Made by a program: the position numbers and the translations under genes. Under the pieces are notes generated by a model. It was not told the DNA's origin. It made no database searches and worked only from the letters and a program-made list of their open reading frames with translations. Shown here one piece after another: positions 1 through 9,343 of a stretch of DNA of 64,000 nt (position 1 is the stretch's first letter; each line of letters begins with the position of its first letter). Origin of the DNA: an uncultured Flavobacteriaceae bacterium (GTDB lineage: Bacteria; Bacteroidota; Bacteroidia; Flavobacteriales; Flavobacteriaceae); NCBI GenBank assembly GCA_947487895.1, contig CANKYF010000015.1, positions 62,001-126,000 on the forward strand, read 5' to 3'.

Positions 1-1
1 T

Positions 2-154
2 TTAAAGGTTGGAATTAGTGCAGCGCCAAATAACGCCCCAGAATATATAAAAGCTAAGGTAGATTTTGTTACTCAAAAATCGGGAGGGCAAGGAGCCTTT
101 CGAGAATTCGTGGAAACAATTTTAGGAGAAAGTCTTATCTCAGATTTAATATGA
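2..154 (+). CDS. C-terminal end of a KdsC-like HAD phosphatase (partial)
   Basis: An open frame enters from the left edge and stops with TGA at 152-154, leaving about 50 residues. The end contains a GGxGAFREF segment (seen as SGGQGAFREFVETIL), which resembles the C-terminal tail of the KdsC/YrbI tetrameric HAD phosphatases that dephosphorylate Kdo-8-phosphate or sialic-acid-9-phosphate-like sugars. The catalytic aspartates lie outside the window, so the activity cannot be verified. The stop overlaps the next ATG as ATGA (151-154), implying co-translation with the polysaccharide genes. A role in making a Kdo-like or nonulosonic acid would fit neuB, neuC and neuA further down; this is inference. 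Confidence 0.55.
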   Translation, partial: LKVGISAAPNNAPEYIKAKVDFVTQKSGGQGAFREFVETILGESLISDLI

Positions 155-1515
155 ACCAGAATCTTTTTATAAATGAATTCGAAAGTGAAAATTTTGATTT
201 TGATGGGATTAATTGGTGGCCTTTTATAAAAGTTCAAGTTTCTTACCAATTACATTTGTTAAGTACTAATAATTCCAGATTGAGTTTGGATGATAGAGAA
301 CTTGATGAAGCTGAAAAAAAAATTGGTTTTAGAGATAAGCTTTATTTTTATTCGCAATTGTTAAAAACTAATAAGAGAACTAAAAATTTAATTCTAACCG
401 ATAATGGGCATAATATTCTTTCCAGTGAGTTAAAAACGAATAACCCTTTCACAACTCCTTTTATAGATTGTTTTAATAAGTTTAATATTAACTATACTGT
501 TTTTGATGCTAAGTTAGAATCATCCTTATTAGGTTTTGATTTAAAAATCTTAAAAAAAGTTAACTCTAGACGAGTTAAAAAAAAATTCAAAAGCTCTGAG
601 GTTTTTCGTAATAAATTACTGAAACTTAATACTTTTTTAAAAAGTCATTATGGAGAACATTTTAGTTTATATAACCATTTAGCAAGAAGTATAATAATTA
701 ATCAAATAGAGTATTTGGTGTTTCTTGCCATTTTAAAAAGATGTGATGTTAAAAAAGTTCTACTCTATTGTTATTATAACAGTTCTATGATGAGTTTTAT
801 TAGGGCATGTAATGATTTGAATATATGCTCTATAGAATATCAGCATAGTCAGGTAACATCAAAACATTTTGCATATAGTAATTGGTCTTATCCTCTTAAT
901 AATAGTCAGAATTTTTTTCCAACTAAAATTTGGGTTTGGCAAGAAAGTGATGCTAATTACTTGGCAAAGCAGTTTGAAGAAACAAAAAATATTGATTTTA
1001 TTGTTGGAGGTAATATGATGTTGGCATTGTCAAAAGAACAAAAAGAGAAAAAGGAAAATCGGAATATAAAAATACTTGTAACACTACAAGGTATTGGTCT
1101 ACCCGATTATATTGTTAATATTTTAGAGAATAGACCTAGTTTAATGTTTTATTTAAGATTACACCCTAGATATCCTTATGATAATGAGCTATGTCAAAAG
1201 CTAAAAAATAAGTATGGCAGTCAAGTTGAAATTGAAGAAGCAAATTCTAAGCCTTTATATGAATTAATGAGTCAAGTAGATTATCATTTGACATGTTTTT
1301 CTGGCTCTGCTCTTGAAGCCATGCATTTTGATTTAACAAATATCATTTACGGAGAAAAAGGTTACTCTACTTATAAAGATAAAATAGATAAAAATGAGTT
1401 TTTACATATAAAAAATCTAAGAGATTTTGATAATATTGTGAGAAATAGAAAGAAAACGAATTTTGTTACTAATAAAATAGATTCTCAGCAAATTTTTAAA
1501 ACTACTTTTAGCTAA
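151..1515 (+). CDS. Putative GT-B-like surface polysaccharide glycosyltransferase
   Basis: A 454-residue cytoplasmic protein with no signal peptide or membrane helix. The C-terminal half has features of GT-B enzymes of the CDP-glycerol glycerophosphotransferase, capsule-synthesis or polysialyltransferase type: EYQHSQ around 229-234, RLHPR around 336-340 and a FSGSALEAMHF segment around 383-393, where the nucleotide-sugar phosphate would bind. The first 200 residues match nothing I can name. It starts inside the stop of the preceding phosphatase gene. The gene is very AT-rich. A glycosyl- or glycerophosphotransferase role is inferred from motifs and locus; the donor is unknown. Confidence 0.6.
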   Translation: MNQNLFINEFESENFDFDGINWWPFIKVQVSYQLHLLSTNNSRLSLDDRELDEAEKKIGFRDKLYFYSQLLKTNKRTKNLILTDNGHNILSSELKTNNPFTTPFIDCFNKFNINYTVFDAKLESSLLGFDLKILKKVNSRRVKKKFKSSEVFRNKLLKLNTFLKSHYGEHFSLYNHLARSIIINQIEYLVFLAILKRCDVKKVLLYCYYNSSMMSFIRACNDLNICSIEYQHSQVTSKHFAYSNWSYPLNNSQNFFPTKIWVWQESDANYLAKQFEETKNIDFIVGGNMMLALSKEQKEKKENRNIKILVTLQGIGLPDYIVNILENRPSLMFYLRLHPRYPYDNELCQKLKNKYGSQVEIEEANSKPLYELMSQVDYHLTCFSGSALEAMHFDLTNIIYGEKGYSTYKDKIDKNEFLHIKNLRDFDNIVRNRKKTNFVTNKIDSQQIFKTTFS

Positions 1516-1566
1516 GTAAATATATTAATTCTTGAATTTTTGTTAAACTTATCAGAGGTACTAGAA

Positions 1567-2700
1567 ATGGAGCGTAAGCCTAAAATACTCATTTTTGCGC
1601 ATGAGCAATATCTTAATGGAGCATCACTTTCGTTATTATCTATTTTGAAAGCTTTGAAGTATAAGTATCATTTTTTAGTGATTTTACCTGGAGATGGACC
1701 AATGGTATATGAGCTAGAAAAATTAAGGATTGATTACCAATTAAAAAGTTTACCTAGATGTGCCTATTTCAATTGGGTTTCAGTTAGTGATCATTTAAAA
1801 AGAGTGATTCTTTATTATAAAAATAAATATAGATGGAAAGAAAGTCTTTTGTTGTTGTCTTCAAAATTTGAACCTGATATCGTATACACCAATACTTCTG
1901 TGGTGTCTTTAGGATATGATCTTGCCAATAAGATTAACAAACCTCATTTATGGCATATTAGAGAGTATGGCAAAAAAGATTTTAAACTGGAATATTTACC
2001 CTCAAAAAAAGAGATAATAAATAAAATAAAAAAAAGTCATATCTCAATTTTTACAACTAATTTATTGAAAGTAGAATGGTTAGGTGAAAACAAATTTAAT
2101 TCTAAAGTAATTTATAACGGGGTTTCCTTAAAAAATAAATCGAAAATTCGAAATAGAAATGAATTTGTAATTGGAGTTGTCGGTAATATAATGGAATCTA
2201 AAAATCAAGAACTTGCGTTAAAAATATTTCGGAAGTGCTTTAAATATAATGAAAACTTAAGACTAAATCTTTATGGCAAACATGTTGAATCGTATTATAC
2301 TAAATTAGTAAAGTTCATTGAAGAAAATGGTTTAATAGAAGTAGTTAGTTTCATGGGGTATGTTCCCAATAGCAATATCTATAATAATATAGATTTATTA
2401 ATGAGTTGTGCTGATAGTGAAGGTTTTGGTAGGACTCTAATAGAAGCAATGAGTAATAAAGTTCCTGTTTTGTCTAGGAAATCAGGCGGACCTGTGGAAA
2501 TTTTAAATGAAATTAGTGAGTATTCATTATTTGGTACTTTGGAAGAAGCTGTTGTTTTAATAAATAAATTGGTTTATGATAAGAATTTCTACTCTAAATC
2601 TTCAGAAGCTGGATTTAATTTAGTTAATATTAAATATTCTTTGAAGAGTTATATCAATAGTATGGATTTAGTTTTTGAAAGCACATATTTGGATGTATAG
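1567..2700 (+). CDS. Glycosyltransferase family 4 (GT-B)
   Basis: A 377-residue GT4-type transferase, cytoplasmic, expected to add one sugar from a nucleotide donor to a lipid-linked glycan. The N-terminal Rossmann half starts KPKILIFAHEQ with a small-residue-rich loop (NGASLSLLSIL). The C-terminal half holds VIGVVGNIMESKNQ near 200 and the EX7E donor motif EGFGRTLIE at about 285-293, followed by an SGGPVEIL segment. A TTG at 1540 would add nine residues (MLNLSEVLE), but the ATG at 1567 gives the usual short lead-in to the first beta strand and is preferred. Confidence 0.85.
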   Translation: MERKPKILIFAHEQYLNGASLSLLSILKALKYKYHFLVILPGDGPMVYELEKLRIDYQLKSLPRCAYFNWVSVSDHLKRVILYYKNKYRWKESLLLLSSKFEPDIVYTNTSVVSLGYDLANKINKPHLWHIREYGKKDFKLEYLPSKKEIINKIKKSHISIFTTNLLKVEWLGENKFNSKVIYNGVSLKNKSKIRNRNEFVIGVVGNIMESKNQELALKIFRKCFKYNENLRLNLYGKHVESYYTKLVKFIEENGLIEVVSFMGYVPNSNIYNNIDLLMSCADSEGFGRTLIEAMSNKVPVLSRKSGGPVEILNEISEYSLFGTLEEAVVLINKLVYDKNFYSKSSEAGFNLVNIKYSLKSYINSMDLVFESTYLDV

Positions 2701-2712
2701 AATTTTTGTATT

Positions 2713-3489
2713 ATGGTAAAAAAGTTTAAAAAATTTATTCGAAAGGAAATAGTACATATATATGAATCGCGTTTTGGTAGTTTCTATTTTAAGCAAAACG
2801 GAAAATGTCCTTGCTGTGAAAAGGAAGTTTTATTCATTGCGAAAAACCCCTGGCTTAGAGATCATTTTAAGTGTACAAATTGTAATTCAATTCCAAGAGA
2901 ACGAGCTTTAATGCAAGTAATAAAAGACACATACCCTAACTGGAAAGATTTAGAAATACATGAATCTTCTCCAGGAAATAGAGGACATAGTGTTAACTTA
3001 AAAAAGCAATGCAAAGGATATTCATTTTCTCATTTTTTTTCAAATACTGATTTGGGAGAACTGGTAAATGGTATAAGAAATGAGAATTTAGAACAATTAA
3101 CTTTTGAGGATAATAGTTTAGACCTTATTGTGACATCCGATGTTATGGAGCACATATATAACCCTGAACTCGCCTTCAAAGAAATTCATAGAGTGCTTAA
3201 ACCAGGTGGTGCTCATATTTTTTCAGTTCCCTTAGTAAATAAGCATAAACCTTCGCAAAGGTGGGCTACATTAGGAGAAAATGGAGCACCTAATTTTTTA
3301 TATACTCCGGACTGGCATGGTAACCCAATAGATAAGAAAGGGTCTCCAGTAACTTTTCATTGGGGCTACGATATAAAAGATTTTATTGAAAAACATACTG
3401 GTGGAAGTTGTGAAATTGTATATATCAATAACTTAGATTTAGGAATTCGAGCGGAATACATTGAGATTTTAGTTTGTAAAAAGAAATAG
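2713..3489 (+). CDS. SAM-dependent methyltransferase with zinc-ribbon N-terminus
   Basis: 258 residues. The N-terminal part has a CPCC...CTNC pair (around 32-35 and 54-57) expected to bind zinc, followed by a class I methyltransferase core: LEIHESSPGNRG as the SAM loop near 80, then DLIVTSDVMEHI and a RVLKPGGAHIFSVPL strand typical of Methyltransf_11. Sugar O-methylation or N-methylation in the surface glycan is the likely job. The second half contains conserved tryptophans and FHWGYD, which I cannot assign. The gene follows the GT4 gene by 12 bases and precedes the WbsX gene by 1 base. Confidence 0.82.
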   Translation: MVKKFKKFIRKEIVHIYESRFGSFYFKQNGKCPCCEKEVLFIAKNPWLRDHFKCTNCNSIPRERALMQVIKDTYPNWKDLEIHESSPGNRGHSVNLKKQCKGYSFSHFFSNTDLGELVNGIRNENLEQLTFEDNSLDLIVTSDVMEHIYNPELAFKEIHRVLKPGGAHIFSVPLVNKHKPSQRWATLGENGAPNFLYTPDWHGNPIDKKGSPVTFHWGYDIKDFIEKHTGGSCEIVYINNLDLGIRAEYIEILVCKKK

Positions 3490-3490
3490 T

Positions 3491-4576
3491 ATGCCTAAAA
3501 ATATTAGAACTTTAGCATTTGTTCTGCCACAATTTCATCCAATTCCTGAAAATGATGATTGGTGGGGTAAAGGTTTTACGGAATGGACAAATGTAACAAA
3601 GGCAAAACCATTATTTGATGGACATTATCAGCCTCAACTACCTACAGATTTGGGCTTTTATGATTTAAGATTACCCCAAGCACGGAAAGATCAAGCGGAT
3701 TTAGCAAAAGCTTACGGTATTCACGGTTTTTGTTATTATCACTATTGGTTTAATGGTAAACGTTTATTAGATGAACCTATAGATGGTATGCTAAAGCAAG
3801 ATGATTTAAATATGCCTTTTATGTTCTGTTGGGCCAATGAAAATTGGACACGCCGTTGGGATGGTAAAGAGCAAGACATATTAATGAAGCAAAATTATAG
3901 TTCTGAAGATGATAAAGCGCATATACGTTGGTTATGTGAATACGTGTTTTCAGATAAACGCTATATAAGAATTGATAACAAACCTGTATTTATTATTTAT
4001 AGACATACCTTGTTTCCTGACTTAAAAAAGACCGTAAATATTTGGAGAGAAATAGCGAAACAAGAATTTGGCTTTGAGGATTTGTACCTATGCATAACAG
4101 AAAGTTTTGGAGTTAAAACAGACCCTGTGGAGTTTGGACTTGATGCTGCTATAGAGTTTTCTCCTCATGCGGTAATAAAAAATAAGTTACTTACTAAGAA
4201 GAATACATTTTCTAAACAGTTCTTTAAGAAGTCTAAAGCTTCAGAAGTTGATTATAGGGACTTTAAGCTAGGAGTTGAAAACTGTTTAGAACGAAGTTTA
4301 CCAAATTATAAACTATATAGATCGGTAACTCCATCTTGGGATAATACGTCTAGAAAAAAGCAGGGTTGGATTGTTGCTAAAGGAAGTAATCCCGATTTAT
4401 ATTTTAGGTGGTTAAAAGAAACGGTTTCAAAATTTAAGCCTTTTTCTGAGGAAGAAAATTTAATATTTATCAATGCTATGAATGAGTGGGCAGAAGGTAA
4501 TCACTTGGAACCTTGTATAAAGTATGGAAGGGCGTATTTAGAAGCAACCAAAAAAGCACTAGAAAGTGAAGCCTAA
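3491..4576 (+). CDS. WbsX-type glycosyltransferase (GH99-like fold)
   Basis: 361 residues of the WbsX family (glycoside hydrolase 99-like TIM barrel), found in O-antigen and capsule loci. Diagnostic stretches are LPQFHPIPENDDWWG and GFTEWTNVTKAKP in the first 45 residues, YYHYWFNGKRLLDEP, FMFCWANENWTRRWDG and the C-terminal NAMNEWAEGNHLEP. Whether these proteins transfer or trim glycans is not settled in general. The 3' end overlaps the following GT2 gene by 11 bases, indicating tight coupling. Base composition looks slightly less AT-rich than the two genes before it. Confidence 0.88.
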   Translation: MPKNIRTLAFVLPQFHPIPENDDWWGKGFTEWTNVTKAKPLFDGHYQPQLPTDLGFYDLRLPQARKDQADLAKAYGIHGFCYYHYWFNGKRLLDEPIDGMLKQDDLNMPFMFCWANENWTRRWDGKEQDILMKQNYSSEDDKAHIRWLCEYVFSDKRYIRIDNKPVFIIYRHTLFPDLKKTVNIWREIAKQEFGFEDLYLCITESFGVKTDPVEFGLDAAIEFSPHAVIKNKLLTKKNTFSKQFFKKSKASEVDYRDFKLGVENCLERSLPNYKLYRSVTPSWDNTSRKKQGWIVAKGSNPDLYFRWLKETVSKFKPFSEEENLIFINAMNEWAEGNHLEPCIKYGRAYLEATKKALESEA

Positions 4577-5435
4577 AGTTTCCGTAATTGTACCAAATTA
4601 TAATCACGCATTGTTTTTAAAACAACGATTAGATAGTATATTTAATCAAACGTTTAAAGATTTTGAAGTCATTTTATTAGATGATGCTTCTACAGATGAG
4701 AGTGCTACAATTTTAAATGCCTACAAAGATCACGAAAAAGTGTCTCATGTTGTTATAAACAAAAACAATTCGGGAAGCCCTTTTAAACAATGGCAAAAAG
4801 GCATTGCATTAGCAAAAGGCGATTATATTTGGATTGCAGAAAGTGATGACTATTGTGAATTAACATTACTAGACCAACTATTAGGTTTATTTAAAAATAA
4901 TACGGTTTTGGCGTATTGTGCATCTGAAATAATTAATGAAAAGGAAGAAAAAAAAGGAAGGCATAAATGGGCTGATGCTTTAGATAATAAAAAGTGGGGT
5001 AAAGATTATTACAATAAAGGAGTTAAAGAAATAAAAAAGTATTTACGGTACCGAAACACGATAACAAATGCCAGTGCAGTATTAGTTAAAGCATCTGCTA
5101 TTAAAAATATTGACATGCCTGTACACATGATGTTTTGTGGGGATTGGAGCGTATGGATTCAGGTTTTAAAGCAGGGAGATATTGCGTACACCAGTAATTT
5201 GTTAAACGTTTTTAGAAGGCACTCTGCTTCAACTAAAACCATAAAAGTTTTGGAAAAGGAAAAACAAAGAATTAAAGAGTACTTAGAAATTTTTTATGAG
5301 AATAGTAATTTTATGAGTCGCCTTTTTAATAGAAATAAGTACAATTGGGTTATCAATGAATGGAAAGGAAAAGCGGCGTCTTTTCCTAAAGTAACTTTAG
5401 AGGAGTTAGGTTTGCCTATAAAATTAATTAAGTAG
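4566..5435 (+). CDS. Glycosyltransferase family 2 (GT-A)
   Basis: 289-residue GT-A enzyme. It opens with KVSVIVPNYNHALFLKQRL, has the nucleotide-binding DDAS motif at about 39-42 and the metal-binding SDD of AESDDYC near 93-95. CGDWSVWIQVLKQG matches the acceptor/catalytic-base region with D in place of the usual ED. The start is GTG at 4566 inside the preceding gene; no ATG further in preserves the first strand. It is cytoplasmic, and the sugar donor cannot be read from sequence. Confidence 0.88.
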   Translation: MKPKVSVIVPNYNHALFLKQRLDSIFNQTFKDFEVILLDDASTDESATILNAYKDHEKVSHVVINKNNSGSPFKQWQKGIALAKGDYIWIAESDDYCELTLLDQLLGLFKNNTVLAYCASEIINEKEEKKGRHKWADALDNKKWGKDYYNKGVKEIKKYLRYRNTITNASAVLVKASAIKNIDMPVHMMFCGDWSVWIQVLKQGDIAYTSNLLNVFRRHSASTKTIKVLEKEKQRIKEYLEIFYENSNFMSRLFNRNKYNWVINEWKGKAASFPKVTLEELGLPIKLIK

Positions 5436-5436
5436 G

Positions 5437-6405
5437 ATGAAAGAAATTGTTTGTACTATTATAACAAAAGATTATGGACATTATGCCTTGGCAATTCATG
5501 ATTCATTAGTTACGTATAATGCTAACATTCATTTTGGTGTATTTGTAAGCAATGGTAGTTTACCAAACGAAATTGAACAGAAATTACAATCCAGAAAAAA
5601 TGTAATAATCTGTTATGATAATTTTTTTAATGATGAGCTGTCACAAGCCCTTAAAGAAAAGTATATAATAACTAATCATGATGCTTACCGCTGGGGAATG
5701 AAGCCCTTATTCTTAAAGGTACTTTTACATCAAGGATATGACCGGGCATTCTATATAGATAGTGATATTTATTTTTTTAATGACTACAGTTTTTTATTTG
5801 AAGAGTTAAAGAAATATAAGATTTTACTATCTCCACATTGGCGCTCAAGTTTTCCAGGAATTGATGATTATAATTTTAAACTAAACTTTTTAGAAGGTAT
5901 TTACAATGGTGGGTTTGTAGGTGCTTCTCAAGGTGGGCAAGAAGCTTTAACTTATTGGGCAGAATTATGCTTGTTTAATTGTGAAGTAGATTATGCCAAT
6001 GGATTTTATGTAGATCAGAAATATTTAGATTTATTACCTACCAGATTTGAAGACGTAGGTCATATAAAACATAAAGGATGTAATGTTGCCAATTGGAATA
6101 TAGTAGATTGCCAACGCGTACTTCAAGAAGATCAAAATGTTTTAATTAACAATACAGAAAAAATAGTTTTCATTCATTTTACAAATAGCCTATTTAAAGG
6201 TATTTATTTATGGAAAAATGATACACTTTTAGAGCCCTATGCTAAGAGGTATTGTGACGAATTATTAAAGTATAGTGATGTAAATATCATTGATAAATTT
6301 TTTGAAAAAGGTAAATATATAGCAGCTAGAAAAGAAAATAAAACAGAGGCCTCTACAGAAAAGCCTTTCTTTGTTAAACTTATTAAAAAAATTAAGAGAT
6401 TATAA
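5437..6405 (+). CDS. DXD-containing GT-A glycosyltransferase (GT8-like)
   Basis: 322 residues beginning EIVCTIITKDYGHYALAIHDSL, a typical first strand for GT8-like or stealth-type GT-A enzymes. The metal-binding motif is YIDSDIYFF (DSD near 108-110), and a GGFVGASQGG loop and an HIKHKGCNVANWN segment with a histidine follow, as in GT8 proteins. It adds a sugar in the cytoplasm; donor unknown. The stop TAA at 6403-6405 overlaps the beginning of the next gene, whose start codon is unusual (see 6402). Confidence 0.78.
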   Translation: MKEIVCTIITKDYGHYALAIHDSLVTYNANIHFGVFVSNGSLPNEIEQKLQSRKNVIICYDNFFNDELSQALKEKYIITNHDAYRWGMKPLFLKVLLHQGYDRAFYIDSDIYFFNDYSFLFEELKKYKILLSPHWRSSFPGIDDYNFKLNFLEGIYNGGFVGASQGGQEALTYWAELCLFNCEVDYANGFYVDQKYLDLLPTRFEDVGHIKHKGCNVANWNIVDCQRVLQEDQNVLINNTEKIVFIHFTNSLFKGIYLWKNDTLLEPYAKRYCDELLKYSDVNIIDKFFEKGKYIAARKENKTEASTEKPFFVKLIKKIKRL

Positions 6406-7523
6406 AAGACAATTTAGTAAATATAGCAATTGTTTCACCGGCGCAAAATGCCTATTCAGAGACCTTTATACAGGCCCAAAAGAATAATTTAAGTGGTAAG
6501 GTTTTCTATTATTATGATGGAAAGCCACCAAAGAAATTAGAAGGGTTTGGTACCTTATTAAGAAAGCTAGATACCTTAGTATTTAAGATTAAAAAGAAAC
6601 TTAAACTGACCCACTTTAGTCTATTTGAGCAAGCGTTTATAAAATCGTTAAAGCAAAATAAGATTCAAGTCGTTATTGCGCAGTACGGTCCAACGGCACA
6701 TTTTATTGCAGATATCTGTTCGTTTTTAAACATACCTTTACTAACGCATTTTCATGGTTATGATGCCAGTGTAGATAAGGTTATAGCAGATTTTAATAAG
6801 TATAAAAAAGTGTTTGAAAAAAGCGCTAAGGTAATTGCTGTTTCTAAAGTTATGGAAACTAAACTTTTAGAGTTAGGCTGCCCAAAAGATAAGCTCATTT
6901 ATAATGTATATGGACCACAAAAAGAATTTGAGTCTATAACACCAAATTTTAATAAAAAACAGTTTTTAGCGGTAGGACGATTTACGGATAAGAAAGCGCC
7001 GTATTACACCATTTTAGCCTTTAACGAGGTAGCCAAGAAACATACCGATGCAAGATTAATAATGGCTGGAGATGGCGCATTACTCAGTTCCTGTAAAAAC
7101 TTAGTGCGTTATCTTGGTATTACTAACAATGTAAAATTTGTTGGTGTTATAGATAAGCAAGGACTACTAAATTTATTAAAAGAATCACTGGCATTTGTGC
7201 AACATTCGTTAGTTGGTGGTAATGGCGATATGGAAGGAACACCAGTAGCTATTTTAGAAGCTAGTATGGCTGGATTACCCATAATCTCTACAAACCATGC
7301 AGGTATACCGGATGTGATAATTCATAATGAAACCGGGTTTTTAGTGGATGAGCATGATGTTGAAGGGATGAGCAACTATATGCTCAAAATTTTTGAAGAT
7401 AATACCTTAGCACAACAATTAGGGCAAAAAGGGAAAGAAAGAATAAAAGAGTATTTTAGTATTGAGGACTATATTGGCACACTAAATAATTTAGTGAATC
7501 AATCAATAGAAGATGAAATTTAA
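6402..7523 (+). CDS. Glycosyltransferase family 4 with a non-ATG start
   Basis: The open frame runs from just after an in-frame TAA at 6393-6395. The first canonical start codon is GTG at 6810, but the 136 codons upstream encode a proper GT4 N-terminal half: IAIVSPAQNAYSETFIQAQ, an AQYGPTAHFIADIC strand and THFHGYDAS. The enzyme would therefore be about 373 residues, initiated at ATA 6402 (or ATT 6399) in a TATAA overlap with the previous stop. The C-terminal half has VGRFTDKKAP near 190 and the EX7E motif EGTPVAILE near 278-286. Starting at GTG 6810 would leave only the donor-binding half. Family call is firm; the start is inferred. Confidence 0.8.
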   Translation: MKDNLVNIAIVSPAQNAYSETFIQAQKNNLSGKVFYYYDGKPPKKLEGFGTLLRKLDTLVFKIKKKLKLTHFSLFEQAFIKSLKQNKIQVVIAQYGPTAHFIADICSFLNIPLLTHFHGYDASVDKVIADFNKYKKVFEKSAKVIAVSKVMETKLLELGCPKDKLIYNVYGPQKEFESITPNFNKKQFLAVGRFTDKKAPYYTILAFNEVAKKHTDARLIMAGDGALLSSCKNLVRYLGITNNVKFVGVIDKQGLLNLLKESLAFVQHSLVGGNGDMEGTPVAILEASMAGLPIISTNHAGIPDVIIHNETGFLVDEHDVEGMSNYMLKIFEDNTLAQQLGQKGKERIKEYFSIEDYIGTLNNLVNQSIEDEI

Positions 7524-7557
7524 AGGTTTAATAATAGAAAAGCATTATTTCTGATTC

Positions 7558-8445
7558 ATGAAACACTTTATAGGTACCAGATTTAATTTAAAAACGTCAA
7601 ATTGGAAAACCAATAAAAGCGGTAATAATGTTTTAACCGAAGCTTGGTTAAAAGACAGATTTAATTTATTTGAAACCTATTGTTTTCCTCCCATTAAGAA
7701 ACAGTCCAATCAAAACTTCATTTGGTTTGTGTTTTTTGATGTGGATACGCCTGATTACTATAAAAATAAAATAGATAAGTTACATAAAGACTTTCCTAAT
7801 TTTAAGCCAGTTTTTATAGATAGTATAGATAAATTAACAAGTACGTTTAGGGAACAAATTTTAAATTATGTAAATGATTCCGATAAGTTTGTCATTACCA
7901 CTAGAATAGATAATGATGATAGCATTCATAAAGATTTTATTGCTACCATTCAATCGTTGTATGTCGCGGAGCATTTAACGGTGATTGATATACAAAAAGG
8001 TTATCAGGTATCAATTGATGTTGATACACCCGAGGTTAGAAACTATACGCATCCTTTTAATGCATTTATTAGCGTGGTAGAATCTATAGATGCTATGAAA
8101 ACCATATATTCAAGGGAACATTATGGTTGGAAAGAGGAAGAACGTGTGGTAGCTTTTAAAAAGCAATACTTGTGGGTAGAACTATCTCATAATGAGAACT
8201 ACGTTAATCATAGGCAAGTAAAATTAAAAAAGGCTTACAAGTTCAATGGTGGCGATTTTGCGCTATCTGAAGCCAATGACTTTAAAATTAGTTTTAAAGA
8301 TACCTTAACTACCAATTTAGAAATAGATAAAAATAGGTTTTTCAACTTTGTACATCAAAAGGTGAAGTTTGTTAAAAAGCTTCCTAAAAGAGCGATACGA
8401 TTTACGAAGAAAAAACTATTTAAAAAAGAGCCAAATACCCTTTAA
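7558..8445 (+). CDS. Putative rhamnosyltransferase family protein
   Basis: 295 residues resembling the putative rhamnosyl transferase family (Rhamno_transf): MKHFIGTRFNLK at the N-terminus, a LTEAWLKDRFNLFETYCFPPIKKQ segment, and the central TRIDNDDSIHKDF motif at about 115-127 with the DXD-like DND. The C-terminus is basic (KRAIRFTKKKLFKK), perhaps for membrane contact. Family members occur in exopolysaccharide loci; the rhamnose specificity is a name, not something this sequence proves. The gene sits 34 bases after the GT4 gene and 2 bases before a GT2 gene. Confidence 0.75.
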   Translation: MKHFIGTRFNLKTSNWKTNKSGNNVLTEAWLKDRFNLFETYCFPPIKKQSNQNFIWFVFFDVDTPDYYKNKIDKLHKDFPNFKPVFIDSIDKLTSTFREQILNYVNDSDKFVITTRIDNDDSIHKDFIATIQSLYVAEHLTVIDIQKGYQVSIDVDTPEVRNYTHPFNAFISVVESIDAMKTIYSREHYGWKEEERVVAFKKQYLWVELSHNENYVNHRQVKLKKAYKFNGGDFALSEANDFKISFKDTLTTNLEIDKNRFFNFVHQKVKFVKKLPKRAIRFTKKKLFKKEPNTL

Positions 8446-8447
8446 AT

Positions 8448-9338
8448 ATGGCAGATAGTCTAGTGTCCATAATCATACCTGTATTCAATAGAGCACATCT
8501 TATTTCTCAAACTTTAGATGCTGTATTACATCAGTCTTATAAGCATTGGGAGTGTATTGTGGTAGATGATGGTTCACTAGATAATACAACCAGCATCGTT
8601 AAGGCCTATTGCGACAAAGATGATCGGTTTAAGCTAAAAATCAGATCAAAAGAATTAGAAAAAGGAGGGAATGTTTGCCGAAACCTTGGTTTTAAGTTAA
8701 GCGAGGGTGCATACATACAATGGTTAGATTCTGATGATCTTTTGGGAGTTAATAAGTTAAAGTTACAGGTTGAAGCTCTCCAAAAAGAAATTGATACCTC
8801 TATTGCAATATGTAAATTTGGGTATTTTACAGATAGCAAAGATTTAAGTATACGATATAAAGTAAAGACATATAAAGATTATAGAAAAGGCCTTTATCTT
8901 TTAAAAGCTTTTGGTAATCATGCAGAATTTTTTCCGCCTCATGTCTTTTTAACAAAAAGGCATGTTGCAGAAAATGCTGGTTTGTGGGATGAGAATTTAG
9001 AAATCAATCAAGATGGCGAATACTTTACTAGAGTATTATTAGAGGCATCAAAAGTTAAATTTGTGGACGCTAATGTATACTATCGCAAAAGTACTAATGA
9101 TAATGTAAGTTTAGTGAGTTCACCAAGAAAGGCTCAAAGTTTAATTAATTGTTGGAAGTTAATAAACAATCATATTACTGAGTTTACGGGTAAAAAAACA
9201 CACATTTATGTTGAAACAGCAAAAAGTACTATTTATAAGCAAATTAAAGATAGTTATCCAGAAATAGTAGAAAAAAACAAGTCTTTTTTTAATTCAAATT
9301 CTACATCTATGTTTAATCGTATTTTTAATATTAAATAA
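8448..9338 (+). CDS. Glycosyltransferase family 2 (GT-A)
   Basis: 296-residue GT2 enzyme. SIIIPVFNRAHLISQTL forms the first strand, VVDDGSLDNT (around 38-47) the nucleotide loop, and WLDSDDLL (DSDD 94-97) the metal site. The segment NQDGEYFTRVLLEA occupies the acceptor position, with DGE rather than ED. The enzyme is cytoplasmic with no membrane helix; donor and acceptor are unknown. Confidence 0.88.
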   Translation: MADSLVSIIIPVFNRAHLISQTLDAVLHQSYKHWECIVVDDGSLDNTTSIVKAYCDKDDRFKLKIRSKELEKGGNVCRNLGFKLSEGAYIQWLDSDDLLGVNKLKLQVEALQKEIDTSIAICKFGYFTDSKDLSIRYKVKTYKDYRKGLYLLKAFGNHAEFFPPHVFLTKRHVAENAGLWDENLEINQDGEYFTRVLLEASKVKFVDANVYYRKSTNDNVSLVSSPRKAQSLINCWKLINNHITEFTGKKTHIYVETAKSTIYKQIKDSYPEIVEKNKSFFNSNSTSMFNRIFNIK

Positions 9339-9343
9339 GCAGT

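Noticed and set aside
1540-1566. TTG at 1540 as the start of the first GT4 gene
   Set aside because: It adds nine residues before the normal first beta strand; the ATG at 1567 gives the family's usual N-terminus.
6810-6812. GTG at 6810 as the true start of the GT4 gene
   Set aside because: Upstream codons 6402-6809 are open and encode a conserved GT4 N-terminal half, so the gene must start earlier.
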